Shown: positions 40,701 to 55,149 of the stretch, piece after piece
How the letters are laid out: every line of letters begins with the position of its first letter
Position numbering within the stretch: position 1 is the first letter of the stretch
Origin: Hydractinia symbiolongicarpus
Lineage: Eukaryota > Cnidaria > Hydrozoa > Anthoathecata > Hydractiniidae
NCBI RefSeq assembly: GCF_029227915.1
Contig: NC_079885.1
Span: 3,038,001 to 3,102,000, forward strand
Direction of reading: 5' to 3'
Length of the DNA stretch: 64,000 nucleotides
The notes under the pieces: model-generated
Told to the model about the DNA's origin: nothing
Seen by the model: the letters and a program-made list of their open reading frames with translations, nothing else
The model's database searches: none
Translations under genes and position numbers: made by a program

Positions 40701-43700
40701 AACGCGCGCTAACGGCCAGGATTGGTCCCACAGTAAAAAAAGATTATTTATCTAAACTTTTAAATGAAGCGCTCGAAACAGCGACCAGTGTAATCGCTGA
40801 GTTCCGGCAATCATATCAAATTAGGAAGAATGTTATTTCTTGGGGTCCAGTTGGCTCACTTATCACATTTATAAGGTCACAGTCCAAAGTTACTTCAATT
40901 AAGTCCCAGAGTCAATCGATTCACTGTTAAAAGCGATACAACTTAGTAATATTGGAAAAAAATCACTAAATACATGTTGGTACGAATATGTGACGCAACC
41001 GTTGTAACTCAAAAGGATTGATACCGTTAGAAAGTCATTAAAATGTAGTTTTTAAAATTGTCTCTATTTCTTCAGCGCGCGATAACGGCTAGGATTGGTG
41101 CCACAGTACAAAATGACTTATTTATCTAAACTTTTAAATAAAGCTATACCACAGCGCCCAGCGAAATCGGTAAATTCCAGCAATCATGTCAAATTAAGAA
41201 GAATGTTATTTCTTGTAGTCAAGCTGGCTCACCTACAGCATTTATAAGGTCACAGTTCAAAGTTACTTCAATTAAGTCCCAGAGTCAATCGCTTCACTGT
41301 TAAAAGCGATACAACTTAGTAATATCGGAAACAAATCACTAAATACATGTTGGTACGAATATGTGATGCAACCGTTGTAATTGAAACGGACTGATACCGT
41401 TGGAAAGTCAATGAAATGTAGTTTTCAAAACTGTCTTTCTTTCTTCAGCGTGCGCTAACGGCTAGGATTGGTCCCACAGTACAAAACGACTTATTTATCT
41501 AAATTTTGAAATGAAGCGCTACCACAGCGCCCAGTGAAATCGGTAAATTCCAGCAATCATGTCAAATTAAGAAGAACGTTATTTCTTAGGTCCAATTGTC
41601 TCACTTATCACATTTATCAGGTCACAGTCCAAAGTCAGTTTTATTAAGTCCCACATTCAATCGTTTCACTGTTAAAAGCGATACAACCTAGTATTATTCG
41701 AAAAATATCGCTAAATACATGTTGGTATGAATATGTGACGCAATCGTTGTAACACAAAAAGACTGATACCGTTAGAAAGTCATTGAAATAAAGTTTTTGA
41801 AACTGTCTCTATTTCTTTAACGCGCGCTAATGGCCAGGATTAGCCCCATAGTAAAAAAAGACTTATTTATCTAAATTGTTAAATGAAGTGCTCCAAACAG
41901 CGACCAGTGTAATCGCTGAGTTTCGGCAATCATGTCAAATTAAGAAGAATTTTATTTCTTGGAGTCCAGTTGGCTCACTTATCATATTTATAAGGTCACA
42001 GTCCAAAGTTACTTCAATTAAGTCCCAGAGTCAATCGCTTCACTGTTAAAAGCGATACAACTTAGTAATATCGGAAAAAAATCACTTAATACATGGTGGT
42101 ACGAATATGTGACGCAACCGTTGTAACTCAAGCGGATTGATCCGTTAGAAAGTCATTGATATGTAGGTTTTAAAACTGTCTCTATTTCTTCAGCGCGCGA
42201 TAATGGCTAGGATTGTTGCCACAGTGCAAAATGTCTTATTTATCTCAATTTTTAAAAGAGGTGCTCCAAACAGCGACCAGTGTAATCGCTGAGTTTCGGC
42301 AATCATGTCAAATTAAGAAGAATGTTATTTCTGGGGGGCCAGTTCGCTCACTTATCACATTTATAAGGTCATAGTCCAAAGTAACTTTAATTAAGTCCCA
42401 GAGTCAATCGCTTCACTGTTAAAAGCGATACAACTTAGTAATATCGGAAACAAATCACTAAATACATGTTGGTACGAATATGTGATGCAACCGTTGTAAT
42501 TGAAACGGACTGATACCGTTGGAAAGTCAATGAAATGTAGTTTTTAAAACTGTCTTTTTTTCTTTAGCGTGCGCTAACGGCTAGGATTGGTCCCACAGTA
42601 CAAAACGACTTATTTATCTAAATTTTGAAATGAAGCGCTACCACAGCGCCCAGTGAAATCGGTAAATTCCAGCAATCATGTCAAAGTAAGAAGAATGTTA
42701 TTTCTTAGGTCCAATTGTCTCACTTATCACATTTATCAGGTCACAGTCCAAAGTCAGTTCAATTAAGTCCCACATTCAATCGTTTCACTGTTAAAAGCGA
42801 TACAACCTAGTATTATCCGAAAAATGTCGCTAAATACATGTTGGTACGAATATGTGACGCAATCGTTGTAACACAAAAAGACTGATACCGTTACAAAGTC
42901 ATTGAAATGTAGTTTTGGAAACTGTCTCTATTTCTTCAGCGCGCGATAACGGCTAGGATTGGTGCCACAGTACAAAATGACTTATTTATCTAAACTTTTA
43001 AATAAAGCTATACCACAGCGCCCAGCGAAATCGGTAAATTCCAGCAATCATGTCAAATTAAGAAGAATGTTATTTCTTGTAGTCAAACTGGCTCACTAAT
43101 AGCATTTATAAGGTCACAGTCCAAAGTTACTTCAATTAAGTCCCAGAGTCAATCGCTTCACTGTTAAAAGCGATACAACTTAGTAATATCGGAAAAAAAG
43201 CACTAAATACAAGTTGGTACGAATATGTGACGCAACCGTTTTAACTCAAGCGGATTGATACCGTTAGAAAGTCATTGAAATGTAGGTTTTAAAACTGTCT
43301 CTATTTCTTCAGCGCGCGATAACGGCTAGGATTGTTGCCACAGTACAAAATGACTTATTTATCTACAATTTTAAATAAAGCTATACCACAGCGCCCAGCG
43401 AAATCGGTAAATTCCAGCAATCATGTCAAATTAAGAAGATTGTGGTTCTTTTAGTCAAACTGGCTCACTTATAGCATTTATAAGGTCACAGTCCAAAGTT
43501 ACTTCAATTAAGTCCCAGAGTCAATCGCTTCACTGTTAAAAGTGATACAACTTAGTAATATCAGAAAAATATCGCTAAATACATGTTGTTACGAATATGT
43601 AACACAACCGTTGTAACACAAACGGACTGATACCGTTAGAAAGTCATTGCAATGTAGTTTTTGAAACTGTCTCTATATCTTCAACGGGCGCTAACGGCCA

Positions 43701-44551
43701 GGATTGGTCACACAGTAAAAAAAGATTATTTATCTAAATTTTTAAATGAAGCGCTCCAAACAGCGACCAGTGTAAACGCTGAGTTCCGGCAATCATGTCA
43801 AATTAAGAAGAATGTTATTTCTTGGGGTCCACTTGTCTCACTTATCACATTTATAAGGTCACAGTCCACAATCAGTTCAATTAAGTCCCACAGACAATCG
43901 TTTCACTGTTAAAAGCGATACAACCTAGTATTATCAGAAAAATATCGCTAAAAACATGTTGGTACGAATATGTAACGCAACCGTTGTAACACAAACCGAC
44001 TGATACCGTTAGAAAGTCATTGAAATGTAGTTTTTGAAACTGTCTCTATATCTTCAACGCGCGCTAACGGCCAGGATTGGTCCCACAGTAAAAAAAGATT
44101 ATTTATCTAAACTTTTAAATGAAGCGCTCGAAACAGCGACCAGTGTAATCGCTGAGTTCCGGCAATCATATCAAATTAGGAAGAATGTTATTTCTTGGGG
44201 TCCAGTTGGCTCACTTATCACATTTATAAGGTCACAGTCCAAAGTTACTTCAATTAAGTCCCAGAGTCAATCGATTCACTGTTAAAAGCGATACAACTTA
44301 GTAATATTGGAAAAAAATCACTAAATACATGTTGGTACGAATATGTGACGCAACCGTTGTAACTCAAAAGGATTGATACCGTTAGAAAGTCATTAAAATG
44401 TAGTTTTTAAAATTGTCTCTATTTCTTCAGCGCGCGATAACGGCTAGGATTGGTGCCACAGTACAAAATGACTTATTTATCTAAACTTTTAAATAAAGCT
44501 ATACCACAGCGCCCAGCGAAATCGGTAAATTCCAGCAATCATGTCAAATTA
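37781..44551. repeat. Nine-unit higher-order repeat (3355 bp), two tandem copies
   Basis: Sequence from ~37781 recurs 3355 bp later (9 x 373): the rare variant TAGTCAAGCTGGCTCACCTA is at 37861 and 41216, and open stretches at 40306 and 40679 recur at 43661 and 44034. Only scattered base differences separate the copies, so the duplication is recent. Outer limits are approximate. Confidence 0.85.
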
Positions 44552-44554
44552 AGA

Positions 44555-47500
44555 AAAATGTTATTTCCTGGGTCCAATTGTCTCATTTTCACATTTATGA
44601 GGTCAAAGTTTAAAATCAGTTCAATTAAGTCCCACCGTCAATCCTTTCATTGTTAAAAGCGATGCAACCTAGTAAAATCAGAAAAATATCGCTAAATACA
44701 TGTTTGTACGAATATGTGACGCAACCGTTGTAATTGAAACGGACTGAGACCGTTAGAAAGTCAATGAAATGTAGTTTTTAAAACTGTCTCTCTTTTTTCA
44801 GCGTGCGATACGGCTAGGATTGGTCCCACCGTAAAAAATGACTTATTTATCTACATTTTGAAATGAAGCGGTACCACAACGCCCAGTGAAGTCGGTTAAT
44901 TCCAGCAATCATGTCAAATTAAGAAGAATGTTATTTCTTGGGTCCAATTGTCTCACTTATCACATTTATAAGGTCACAGTCCAAAATCAGTTCAATTAAG
45001 TCCCACAGTCAATCGTTTCACTGTTAAAAGCGATACAATCTAGTATTATCAGAAAAATATCGCTAAATACATGTTGATACGAAAATGTGACGCAACCGTT
45101 GTAACACAAACCGACTGATACCGTTAGAAAGTCATTGAAATGTAGTTTTTGAAACTGTCTCTATATCTTCAACGCGCCCTAACAGCCAGAATTGGTCCCA
45201 CAGTAAAAAATGACTTATTTATCTAAATTTTGAAATGAAGCGGTACCACAACGCCCAGTGAAGTCGGTTAATTCCAGCAATCATGTCAAATTAAGAAGAA
45301 TGTTATTTCTTGGGTCCAATTGTCTCACTTATCACATTTATAAGGTCACAGTCCAAAATCAGTTCAATTAAGTCCCACAGTCAATCGTTTCACTGTTAAA
45401 AGCGATACAATCTAGTATTATCAGAAAAATATCGCTAAATACATGTTGATACGAATATGTGACGCAACCGTTGTAACACAAACCGACTGATACCGTTAGA
45501 AAGTCATTGAAATGTAGTTTTTGAAACTGTCTATATATCTTCAACGCGCCCTAACAGCCAGAATTGGTCCCACAGTAAAAAAAGATTATTTATCTAAATT
45601 TTTAAATGAAGCGCTCCAAACAGCGACCAGTGCAATCGCTGAGTTCCGGCAATCATATCAAATTAAGAAGAATGTTATTTCTTGGGGTCCAGTTGGCTTA
45701 CGTATCACATTTATAAGGTTACAGTCCAAAGTTACTTCAATTAAGTCCCAGAGTCAATCGTTTCACTGTTAAAAGCGATACAACTTAGTAATATCGGAAG
45801 AAAATCGCTGAATACATGTTGCTACGAATATGTGACGCAACTGTTGTAACTCAAGCGGATTGACACCGTTAGAAAGTAAATGAAATGTAGTTTTTGAACA
45901 TGTTTCTCTTTCTTCAGCACGCTCTAACGACTAGGATTGGTCCCACAGTACAAAATGACTTATTTATCTAAACTATTTAATAAAGCTATACCACAGCGCC
46001 CAGCGAAATCGGTAAATTCCAGCAGTCGTGTCAAATTAAGAAGAATGTTATTTCTTGGGTCCAATTGTCTCACTTATCACATTTATCAGGTCACAGTCCA
46101 AAGTCAGTTCAATTAAGTCCCACATTCAATCGTTTCACTGTTAAAAGCGATACAACCTAGTATTATCCGAAAAATATCGCTAAATACATGTTGGTACGAA
46201 TATGTGACGCAATCGTTGTAACACAAAAAGACTGATACCGTAACAAAGTCATTGAAATGTAGTTTTGGAAATTGTCTCTATTTCTTCAGCGCGCGATAAC
46301 GGCTAGGATTGGTGCCACAGTACAAAATGACTTATTTATCTAAACTTTTAAATAAAGCTATACCACAGCGCCCAGCGAAATCGGTAAATTCCAGCAATCA
46401 TGTCAAATTAAGAAGAATGTTATTTCTTGTAGTCAAACTGGCTCACTTATAGCATTTATAAGGTCACAGTCCAAAGTTACTTCAATTAAGTCCCAGAGTC
46501 AATCGCTTCACTGTTAAAAGCGATACAACTTAGTAATATCGGAAAAAAAGCACTAAATACATGTTGGTACGAATATGTGACGCAACCGTTTTAACTCAAG
46601 CGGATTGATACCGTTAGAAAGTCATTGCAATGTAGTTTTTGAAACTGTCTCTATATCTTCAACGGGCGCTAACGGCCAGGATTGGTCACACAGTAAAAAA
46701 AGATTATTTATCTAAATTTTTAAATGAAGCGCTCCAAACAGCGACCAGTGTAATCGCTGAGTTCCGGCAATCATGTCAAATTAAGAAGAATGTTATTTCT
46801 TGGGGTCCAGTTGTCTCACTTATCACATTTATAAGGTCACAGTCCAAAGTTACTTCAATTAAGTCCCAGAGTCAATCGCTTCACTGTTAAAAGCGATACA
46901 ACTTAGTAATATCGGAAAAAAATCACTAAATACATGTTGGTACGAATATGTAACGCAACCGTTGTAACACAACCGGACTGATACCGTTAGAAAGTCATTG
47001 AAATGTAGTTTTTGAAACTGTCTCTATATCTTCAACGCGCGCTAACGGCCAGGATTGGTCCCACAGTAAAAAAAGATTATTTATCTAAACTTTCAAATGA
47101 AGCGCTCGAAACAGCGACCAGTGTAATCGCTGAGTTCCGGCAATCATGTCAAATTAAGAAGAATGTTAATTCTTGGGGTCCAGTTGGCTCACTTATCACA
47201 TTTATAAGGTCACAGTCCAAAGTTACTTCAATTAAGTCCCAGAGTCAATCGCTTCACTGTTAAAAGCGATACAACTTAGTAATATCGGAAAAAAATCACT
47301 AAATACATGTTGCTAAGAATATGTGACGCAACCGTTGTAACTCAAAAGGATTGATACCGTTAGAAAGTCATTAAAATGTAGTTTTTAAAATTGTCTCTAT
47401 TTCTTCAGCGCGCGATAACGGCTAGGATTGGTGCCACAGTACAAAATGACTTATTTATCTAAACTTTTAAATAAAGCTATACCACAGCGCCCAGCGAAAT

Positions 47501-50100
47501 CGGTAAATTCCAGCAATCATGTCAAATTAAGAAAAATGTTATTTCTTGGGTCCAATTGTCTCATTTTTCACATTTATGAGGTCAAAGTCCAAAATCAGTT
47601 CAATTAAGTCCCACAGTCAATCCTTTCACTGTTAAAAGCGATGCAACCTAGTAAAATCAGAAAAATATCGCTAAATACATGTTGGTACGAATATGTGACG
47701 CAATCGTTGTAACACAAACGGACTGATACCGTTAGAAAGTCATTGAAATGTAGTTTTTGAAACTGTCTCTATTTCTTCAACGCGCGCTAACGGCCAGGAT
47801 TGGTCCCATAGTAAAAAAAGACTTATTTATCTAAATTTTTAAATGAAGTGCTCCAAAGAGCGACCTGTGTAGTCGCTGAGTTTCGGCAATCATGTCAAAT
47901 TAAGAAGAATGTTATTTCTTGGGATCCAGTTGGCTCACTTATCACATTTATAAGGTCACAGTCCAAAGTTACTTCAATTAAGTCCCAGAGTCAATCGTTT
48001 CACTGTTAAAAGCGATACAACCTAGTATTATCAAAAAAATATCGCTAAATACATGTTGGTACGAATGTGTGACGCAATCGTTGTAACACAAACGGACTGA
48101 TACCGTTAGAAAGTCATTGAAATGTAGTTTTTGAAACTGTCTCTATTTCTTTAACGCGCGTTAACGGCCAGGATTGGTCCCATAGTAAGAAAAGACTTAT
48201 TTATCTAAATTTTTAAATAAAGTGCTCCAAACAGCGACCAGTGTAATCGCTGAGTTTCGGCAATCATGTCAAATTAAAAAGAATGTTATTTCTTGGGGTG
48301 CAGTTGGCTCACTTATCACATTTATAAAGTCACAGTCCAAAGTTACTTTAATTAAGTCCCAGAGTCAATCGCTTCACTGTTAAAAGCGATACAACTTAGT
48401 AATATCGGAAATAAATCACTAAATACATGTTGGTACGAATAAGTGATGCAACCGTTGTAATTGAAACGGACTGATACCGTTAGAAAGTCAATGAAATGTA
48501 GTTTTTAAAACTGTTTTTCTTACTTCAGCGTGCGCTAACGGCTAGGATTGGTCCCACAGTACAAAACGAATTATTTATCTAAATTTTGAAATGAAGCGCT
48601 ACCACAGCGCCCAGTGAAATCGGTAAATTCCAGCAATCATGTCAAATTAAGAAGAATGTTATTTCTTGGGTCCAATTGTCTCATTTTTCACATTTATGAG
48701 GTCAAAGTTTAAAATCAGTTCAATTAAGTCCCACCGTCAATCCTTTCATTGTTAAAAGCGATGCAACCTAGTAAAATCAGAAAAATATCTCTAAATACAT
48801 GTTTGTACGAATATGTGACGCAACCGTTGTAATTGAAACGGACTGAGACCGTTAGAAAGTCAATGAAATGTAGTTTTTAAAACTGTCTCTCTTTCTTCAG
48901 CGTGCGATACGGCTAGGATTGGTCCCACCGTAAAAAATGACTTATTTATCTAAATTTTGAAATGAAGCGGTACCACAACGCCCAGTGAAGTCGGTTAATT
49001 CCAGCAATCATGTCAAATTAAGAAGAATGTTATTTCTTTGGTCCAATTGTCTCACTTATCACATTTATAAGGTCACAGTCCAAAATCAGTTCAATTAAGT
49101 CCCACAGTCAATCGTTTCACTGTTAAAAGCGATACAATCTAGTATTATCAGAAAAATATCGCTAAATACATGTTGATACGAAAATGTGACGCAACCGTTG
49201 TAACACAAACCGACTGATACCGTTAGAAAGTCATTGAAATGTAGTTTTTGAAACTGTCTCTATATCTTCAACGCGCCCTAACAGCCAGAATTGGTCCCAC
49301 AGTAAAAAATGACTTATTTATCTAAATTTTGAAATGAAGCGGTACCACAACGCCCAGTGAAGTCGGTTAATTCCAGCAATCATGTCAAATTAAGAAGAAT
49401 GTTATTTCTTGGGTCCAATTGTCTCACTTATCACATTTATAAGGTCACAGTCCAAAATCAGTTCAATTAAGTCCCACAGTCAATCGTTTCACTGTTAAAA
49501 GCGATACAATCTAGTATTATTAGAGAAATATCGCTAAATACATGTTGATACGAATATGTGACGCAACCGTTGTAACACAAACCGACTGATACCGTTAGAA
49601 AGTCATTGAAATGTAGTTTTTGAAACTGTCTATATATCTTCAACGCGCCCTAACAGCCAGAATTGGTCCCACAGTAAAAAAAGATTATTTATCTAAATTT
49701 TTAAATGAAGCGCTCCAAACAGCGACCAGTGCAATCGCTGAGTTCCGGCAATCATATCAAATTAAGAAGAATGTTATTTCTTGGGGTCCAGTTGGCTTAC
49801 GTATCACATTTATAAGGTTACAGTCCAAAGTTACTTCAATTAAGTCCCAGAGTCAATCGTTTCACTGTTAAAAGCGATACAACTTAGTAATATCGGAAGA
49901 AAATCGCTGAATACATGTTGCTACGAATATGTGACGCAACTGTTGTAACTCAAGCGGATTGACACCGTTAGAAAGTCAATGAAATGTAGTTTTTGAACAT
50001 GTTTCTCTTTCTTCAGCACGCTCTAACGGCTAGCATTGGTCCCACAGTACAAAATGACTTATTTATCTAAACTATTTAATAAAGCTATACCACAGCGCCC
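44555..50100. repeat. Dispersed duplication in the 373-bp array (offset 4099 bp)
   Basis: Variants at about 44560-46000 recur at about 48660-50100: for example GAGGTCAAAGTTTAAAATC, and the open stretch at 45521 recurs at 49620. The offset equals 11 units. The units between do not share the pattern. Confidence 0.75.
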
Positions 50101-50164
50101 AGCGAAATCGGTAAATTCCAGCAGTCGTGTCAAATTAAGAAGAATGTTATTTCTTGGGTCCAAT

Positions 50165-53100
50165 TGTCTCATTTATCACATTTATAAGGTGACAGTCCAA
50201 AGTTACTTTAATTAAGTCCCAGTGTCAATCGCTTCACTGTTAAAAGCGATACTACTTAGTAATATCGGAAAAAAATCACTAAATACATGTTTATACGAAT
50301 ATGTGACGCAACCGTTGTAAAACAAACGGACTGATACCGTTAGAAAGTCATTGAAATGTAGTTTTTGAAATTGTCTCCATATCTTCAACGCGCGCTAACA
50401 GCCAGGATTGTTCCCCCAGTAAAAAAAGATTATTTATCTAAATTTTCAAATGAAGCGCTCCAAACAGCGACCAGTGTAATCGCTGAGTTCCGGCAATCAT
50501 GTCAAATTAGGAAGAATGTTATTTCTTCGGGTCCAGTTGGCTCACTTATCACATTTGTAAGGTCACAGTCCAAAATCAGTTCAATTAAGTCCCACAGTCA
50601 ATCGTTTCACTGTTAAAAGCGATACAACCTAGTATTATCAGAAAAACATCGCTAAATGCATGTTGGTACGAATATGTGGCGCAACCGTTGTAACACAAAC
50701 GGACTGATACCGTTACAAAGTCATTGAAATTTAGTTTTTGAAACCGTCTCTAATTCTTCAACGCGCGCTAACGGCCAGGATTGGTACCACCGTAAAAAAT
50801 GACTTATTTATCTAAATTTTGAAATGAAGCGCTACCACAAAGCCCAGTGAAGTCGGTTAAATCCAGCAATCATGTCAAATTAAGAAGACTGTTACTTCTT
50901 GGGGTCCAGTTGGCTCACTTATCACATTTATAGGGTGACAGTTCAAAGTTACTTCAATTAAGTCCCAGAGTCACTCGTTTCACTGTTAAAAACGATACAA
51001 CTTAGTAATATCGCAAAAAAATCACTAAATACATGTTGCTACGAATATGTGACGAAACCGTTGTAACTCAAGCGGATTGCCACCGTTGCAAAGTCAATGA
51101 AATGTAGTTTTTGAACATGTTTCTCTTTGTTCAGCACGCGCTAACGGCTAGGATTGGTCCCACAGTACAAAATGACTTATTTATCTAAACTTTTAAATAA
51201 AGCTATACCACAGCGCCCAGCGAAATCGGTAAATTCCAGCAGTCATGTCAAATTTAGAAGAATGTTATTTCTTGGTTCCAATTGTCTCACTTATCACATT
51301 TATAAGGTCACAGTCAAAAATCAGTTCAATTAAGTCCAACAGTCAATCGTTTCACTGTTAAAAGCGATACAACCTAGTATTTTCAGAAAAATATCGCTAA
51401 ACACATGTTGGTACGAATATGTGACGCAACCGTTGTAACACAAACGGACTGATACCGTTAGAAAGTCATTGAAATATAATTTTTGAAACTGTCTGTAATT
51501 CTTCAACGCGCGCTAACGGCCAGGATTGGTCCCATAGTAAAAAAAGACTTGTTTATCTAAATTTTTAAATGAAGTGCTCCAAAAAGCGACCAGTGTAATC
51601 GCTGAGTTCCGGCAATCATGTCAAATTAAGAAGAAAGTTATTTCTTGGGGTTCAGTTGGCTCACTTATCACAATATAAGGTCACAGTCCAAAGTTACTTT
51701 AATAAAGTCCCAGAGTCAATCGCATCACTGTTAAAAGCGATACAATTTAGTAATATCGGAAAAAAATCACTAAATACATGTTGATACGAATATGTGACGC
51801 AACCGTTGTAACACAAACGGATTATTACCGTTCGAAAGTCATTGAAATGTAGTTTTTGAAACCGTCTCTAATTCTACAACGCGCGCTAACGGCCAGGATT
51901 GGTCCCACCGTAAAAAATGACTTATTTATCTAAATTTTGAAATGAAGCGCTTTCACAACGCCCAGTGAAGTCGGTTAATTCCAGCAATCATGTCAAATTA
52001 AGAAGAATGTTATTTCTTGGGTCTAATTGTCTCACTTATCACATTTATAAAGTCACAGTCCAAAATCAGTTCAATTAAGTCCCACACTCAATCGTTTCAC
52101 TCTTAAAAGGGATACAACCTAGTATTATCAGAAAAACATCGCTAAATGCATGTTGGTGCGAATATGTGACGCAACCGTTGTAACACAAACGGACTGATAC
52201 CGTTAGAAAGTCATTGAAATGTAGTTTTTAAAACTGTCTCTATATCTTCAACGCGCGCTAACAGCCAGGATTGGTCCCACAGTAAAAAAAGATTCTTTAT
52301 CTAAATTTTTAAATGAAGCGCTCCATACAGCGACCAGTGTAATCGCTGAGTTCCAGCAATCATGTCAAATTAAGAAGACTGTTACTTCTTAGGGTCTAGT
52401 TGGCTCACTTATCACATTTATAAAGTGACAGTCCAAAGTTACTTCAAATAAGTCCCAGAGTCACTCGTTTCACTGTTAAAAGCGATACAACTTAGTAATA
52501 TCGCAAAAAATCACTAAATACATGTTGCTACGAATATGTGACGAAACCGTTGTAACTCAAGCGGATTGATACCGTTACAAAGTCATTGAAATGCAGTTTT
52601 TAAAACTGTCTCTATTTCTTCAGCGCGTGATAACGGCTAGGATTGGTCCCACAGCAAGGAATGACTTATTTATCTAAATTTTTAAATAAAGTGCTGCCAC
52701 AGCGCCCAGTGTAATCGCTGAGTTCCAGGAATCATGTCAAATTAAGAACAATGTTATTTCTTGGGTCCAATTGTCTCACTTATCAAATTGATAAGGTCAC
52801 AGTGCAAGATCAGTTCAAGTAAGTCCCACAGTCAATCGTTTCACTGTTAAAAGCGATACAACTTATTAATGTCGGAAGAAAATCGCTGAATACATGTTGC
52901 TACGAATATGTGACACAACTGTTGTAACTCAAGCGGATTGACACCGTTAGAAAGTCAATGAAATGTAGTTTTTGAAACCGTCTCTAATTCTACAACGCGC
53001 GCTAACGGCTAGGATTGGTCCCACAATACAAGATGACTTATTTATCTAAATTTGTAAATGAAGCGCTCCAAACAGCGACCAGTGCAATCGCTGAGTTCCG

Positions 53101-54700
53101 GCAATCATGTCAAATTAAGAAAAATGTTATTTCTTGGGGTCCAGTTGGCTTACGTATCACATTTATAAGGTGACAGTCCAAAGTTACTTTAATTAAGTCC
53201 CAGTGTCAATCGCTTCACTGTTAAAAGCGATACTATTTAGTAATATCGGAAAAAAATCACTAAATACATGTTTATACGAATATGTGACGCAACCGTTGTA
53301 ACACAAACGGACTGATACCGTTAGAAAGTCATTGAAATGTAGTTTTTGAAATTGTCTCCATATCTTCAACGCGCGCTAACAGCCAGGATTGTTCCCACAG
53401 TAAAAAAAGATTATTTATCTAAATTTTCAAATGAAGCGCTCCAAACAGCGACCAGTGTAATCGCTGAGTTCCGGCAATCATGTCAAATTAGGAAGAATGT
53501 TATTTCTTCGGGTCCAGTTGGCTCACTTATCACATTTGTAAGGTCACAGTCCAAAATCAGTTCAATTAAGTCCCACAGTCAATCGTTTCACTGTTAAAAG
53601 CGATACAACCTAGTATTATCAGAAAAACATCGCTAAATGCATGTTGGTACGAATATGTGGCGCAACCGTTGTAACACAAACGGACTGATACCGTTAGAAA
53701 GTCATTGAAATTTAGTTTTTGAAACCGTCTCTAATTCTTCAACGCGCGCTAACGGCCAGGATTGGTACCACCGTAAAAAATGACTTATTTATCTAAATTT
53801 TGAAATGAAGCGCTACCACAACGCCCAGTGAAGTCGGTTAAATCCAGCAATCATGTCAAATTAAGAAGACTGTTACTTCTTGGGGTCCAGTTGGCTCACT
53901 TATCACATTTATAAGGTGACAGTTCAAAGTTACTTCAATTAAGTCCCAGAGTCACTCGTTTCACTGTTAAAAACGATACAACTTAGTAATATCGCAAAAA
54001 AATCACTAAATACATGTTGCTATGAATATGTGACGAAACCGTTGTAACTCAAGCGGATTGCCACCGTTGCAAAGTCAATGAAATGTAGTTTTTGAACATG
54101 TTTCTCTTTGTTCAGCACGCGCTAACGGCTAGGAGTGGTCCCACAGTACAAAATGACTTATTTATCTAAACTTTTAAATAAAGCTATACCACAGCGCCCA
54201 GCGAAATCGGTAAATTCCAGCAGTCATGTCAAATTTAGAAGAATGTTATTTCTTGGGTCCAATTGTCTCACTTATCACATTTATAAGGTCACAGTCAAAA
54301 ATCAGTTCAATTAAGTCCAACAGTCAATCGTTTCACTGTTAAAAGCGATACAACCTAGTATTTTCAGAAAAATATCGCTAAACACATGTTGGTACGAATA
54401 TGTGACGCAACCGTTGTAACACAAACGGACTGATACCGTTAGAAAGTCATTGAAATATAATTTTTGAAACTGTCTGTAATTCTTCAACGCGCGCTAACGG
54501 CCAGGATTGGTCCCATAGTAAGAAAAGACTTATTCATCTAAATTTTTAAATGAAGTGCTCCAAAAAGCGACCAGTGTAATCGCTGAGTTCCGGCAATCAT
54601 GTCAAATTAAGAAGAATGTTATTTCTTGGGGTTCAGTTGGCTCACTTATCACATTTATAAGGTCACAGTCTAAAGTTACTTTAATAAAGTCGCAGAGTCA
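50165..54700. repeat. Dispersed duplication in the 373-bp array (offset 2981 bp)
   Basis: The block at about 50165-51700 recurs 2981 bp (8 units) later at about 53146-54680, shown by the open stretches at 50365 and 53346 and the shared variants TTCTTCGGGTCCAGTTGG and TGTGGCGCAACCG. Confidence 0.75.
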
Positions 54701-55149
54701 ATCGCATCACTGTTAAAAGCGATACAACCTAGTATTATCAGAAAAATATCCCTAAATACATGTTGGTCCGAATATGTGACGCAACCGTTGTAACTCAAAC
54801 GGATTTATACCGCCAGAAAGTTAATGAAATGTAGTCTTTGAAACTGTTCCTATTTATTCAGCGCGTGCTAACGGCCAGGATTGGTCCCACAGTAGAAAAT
54901 GACTTATTTTATATAAATTTTTAAGTGAAGCGTTACCATAGGGTCCAGTGTAATCGCTGAATTCCAGCAATCATGTCAAGCCAGTGAAATCGGTAAATTC
55001 CAACAATCATGTCATAATAAGAAGAATGTTATTCCTTGGAATCCAATTGGCTCATTTATCACATTTATAAGGTCACAGTACAGAATTACTTCAATTTAGT
55101 CCCACAGTCAATCGTTTCACTGTCAAAAGTAATACAACTTAGTAATATC

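Noticed and set aside
32153-53597. Repeated 68-94 codon open frames in the 373-bp array
   Set aside because: They recur with the unit, many begin at TTG, and most units carry stops or frameshifts in the same place. This looks like chance openness of a repeated unit.
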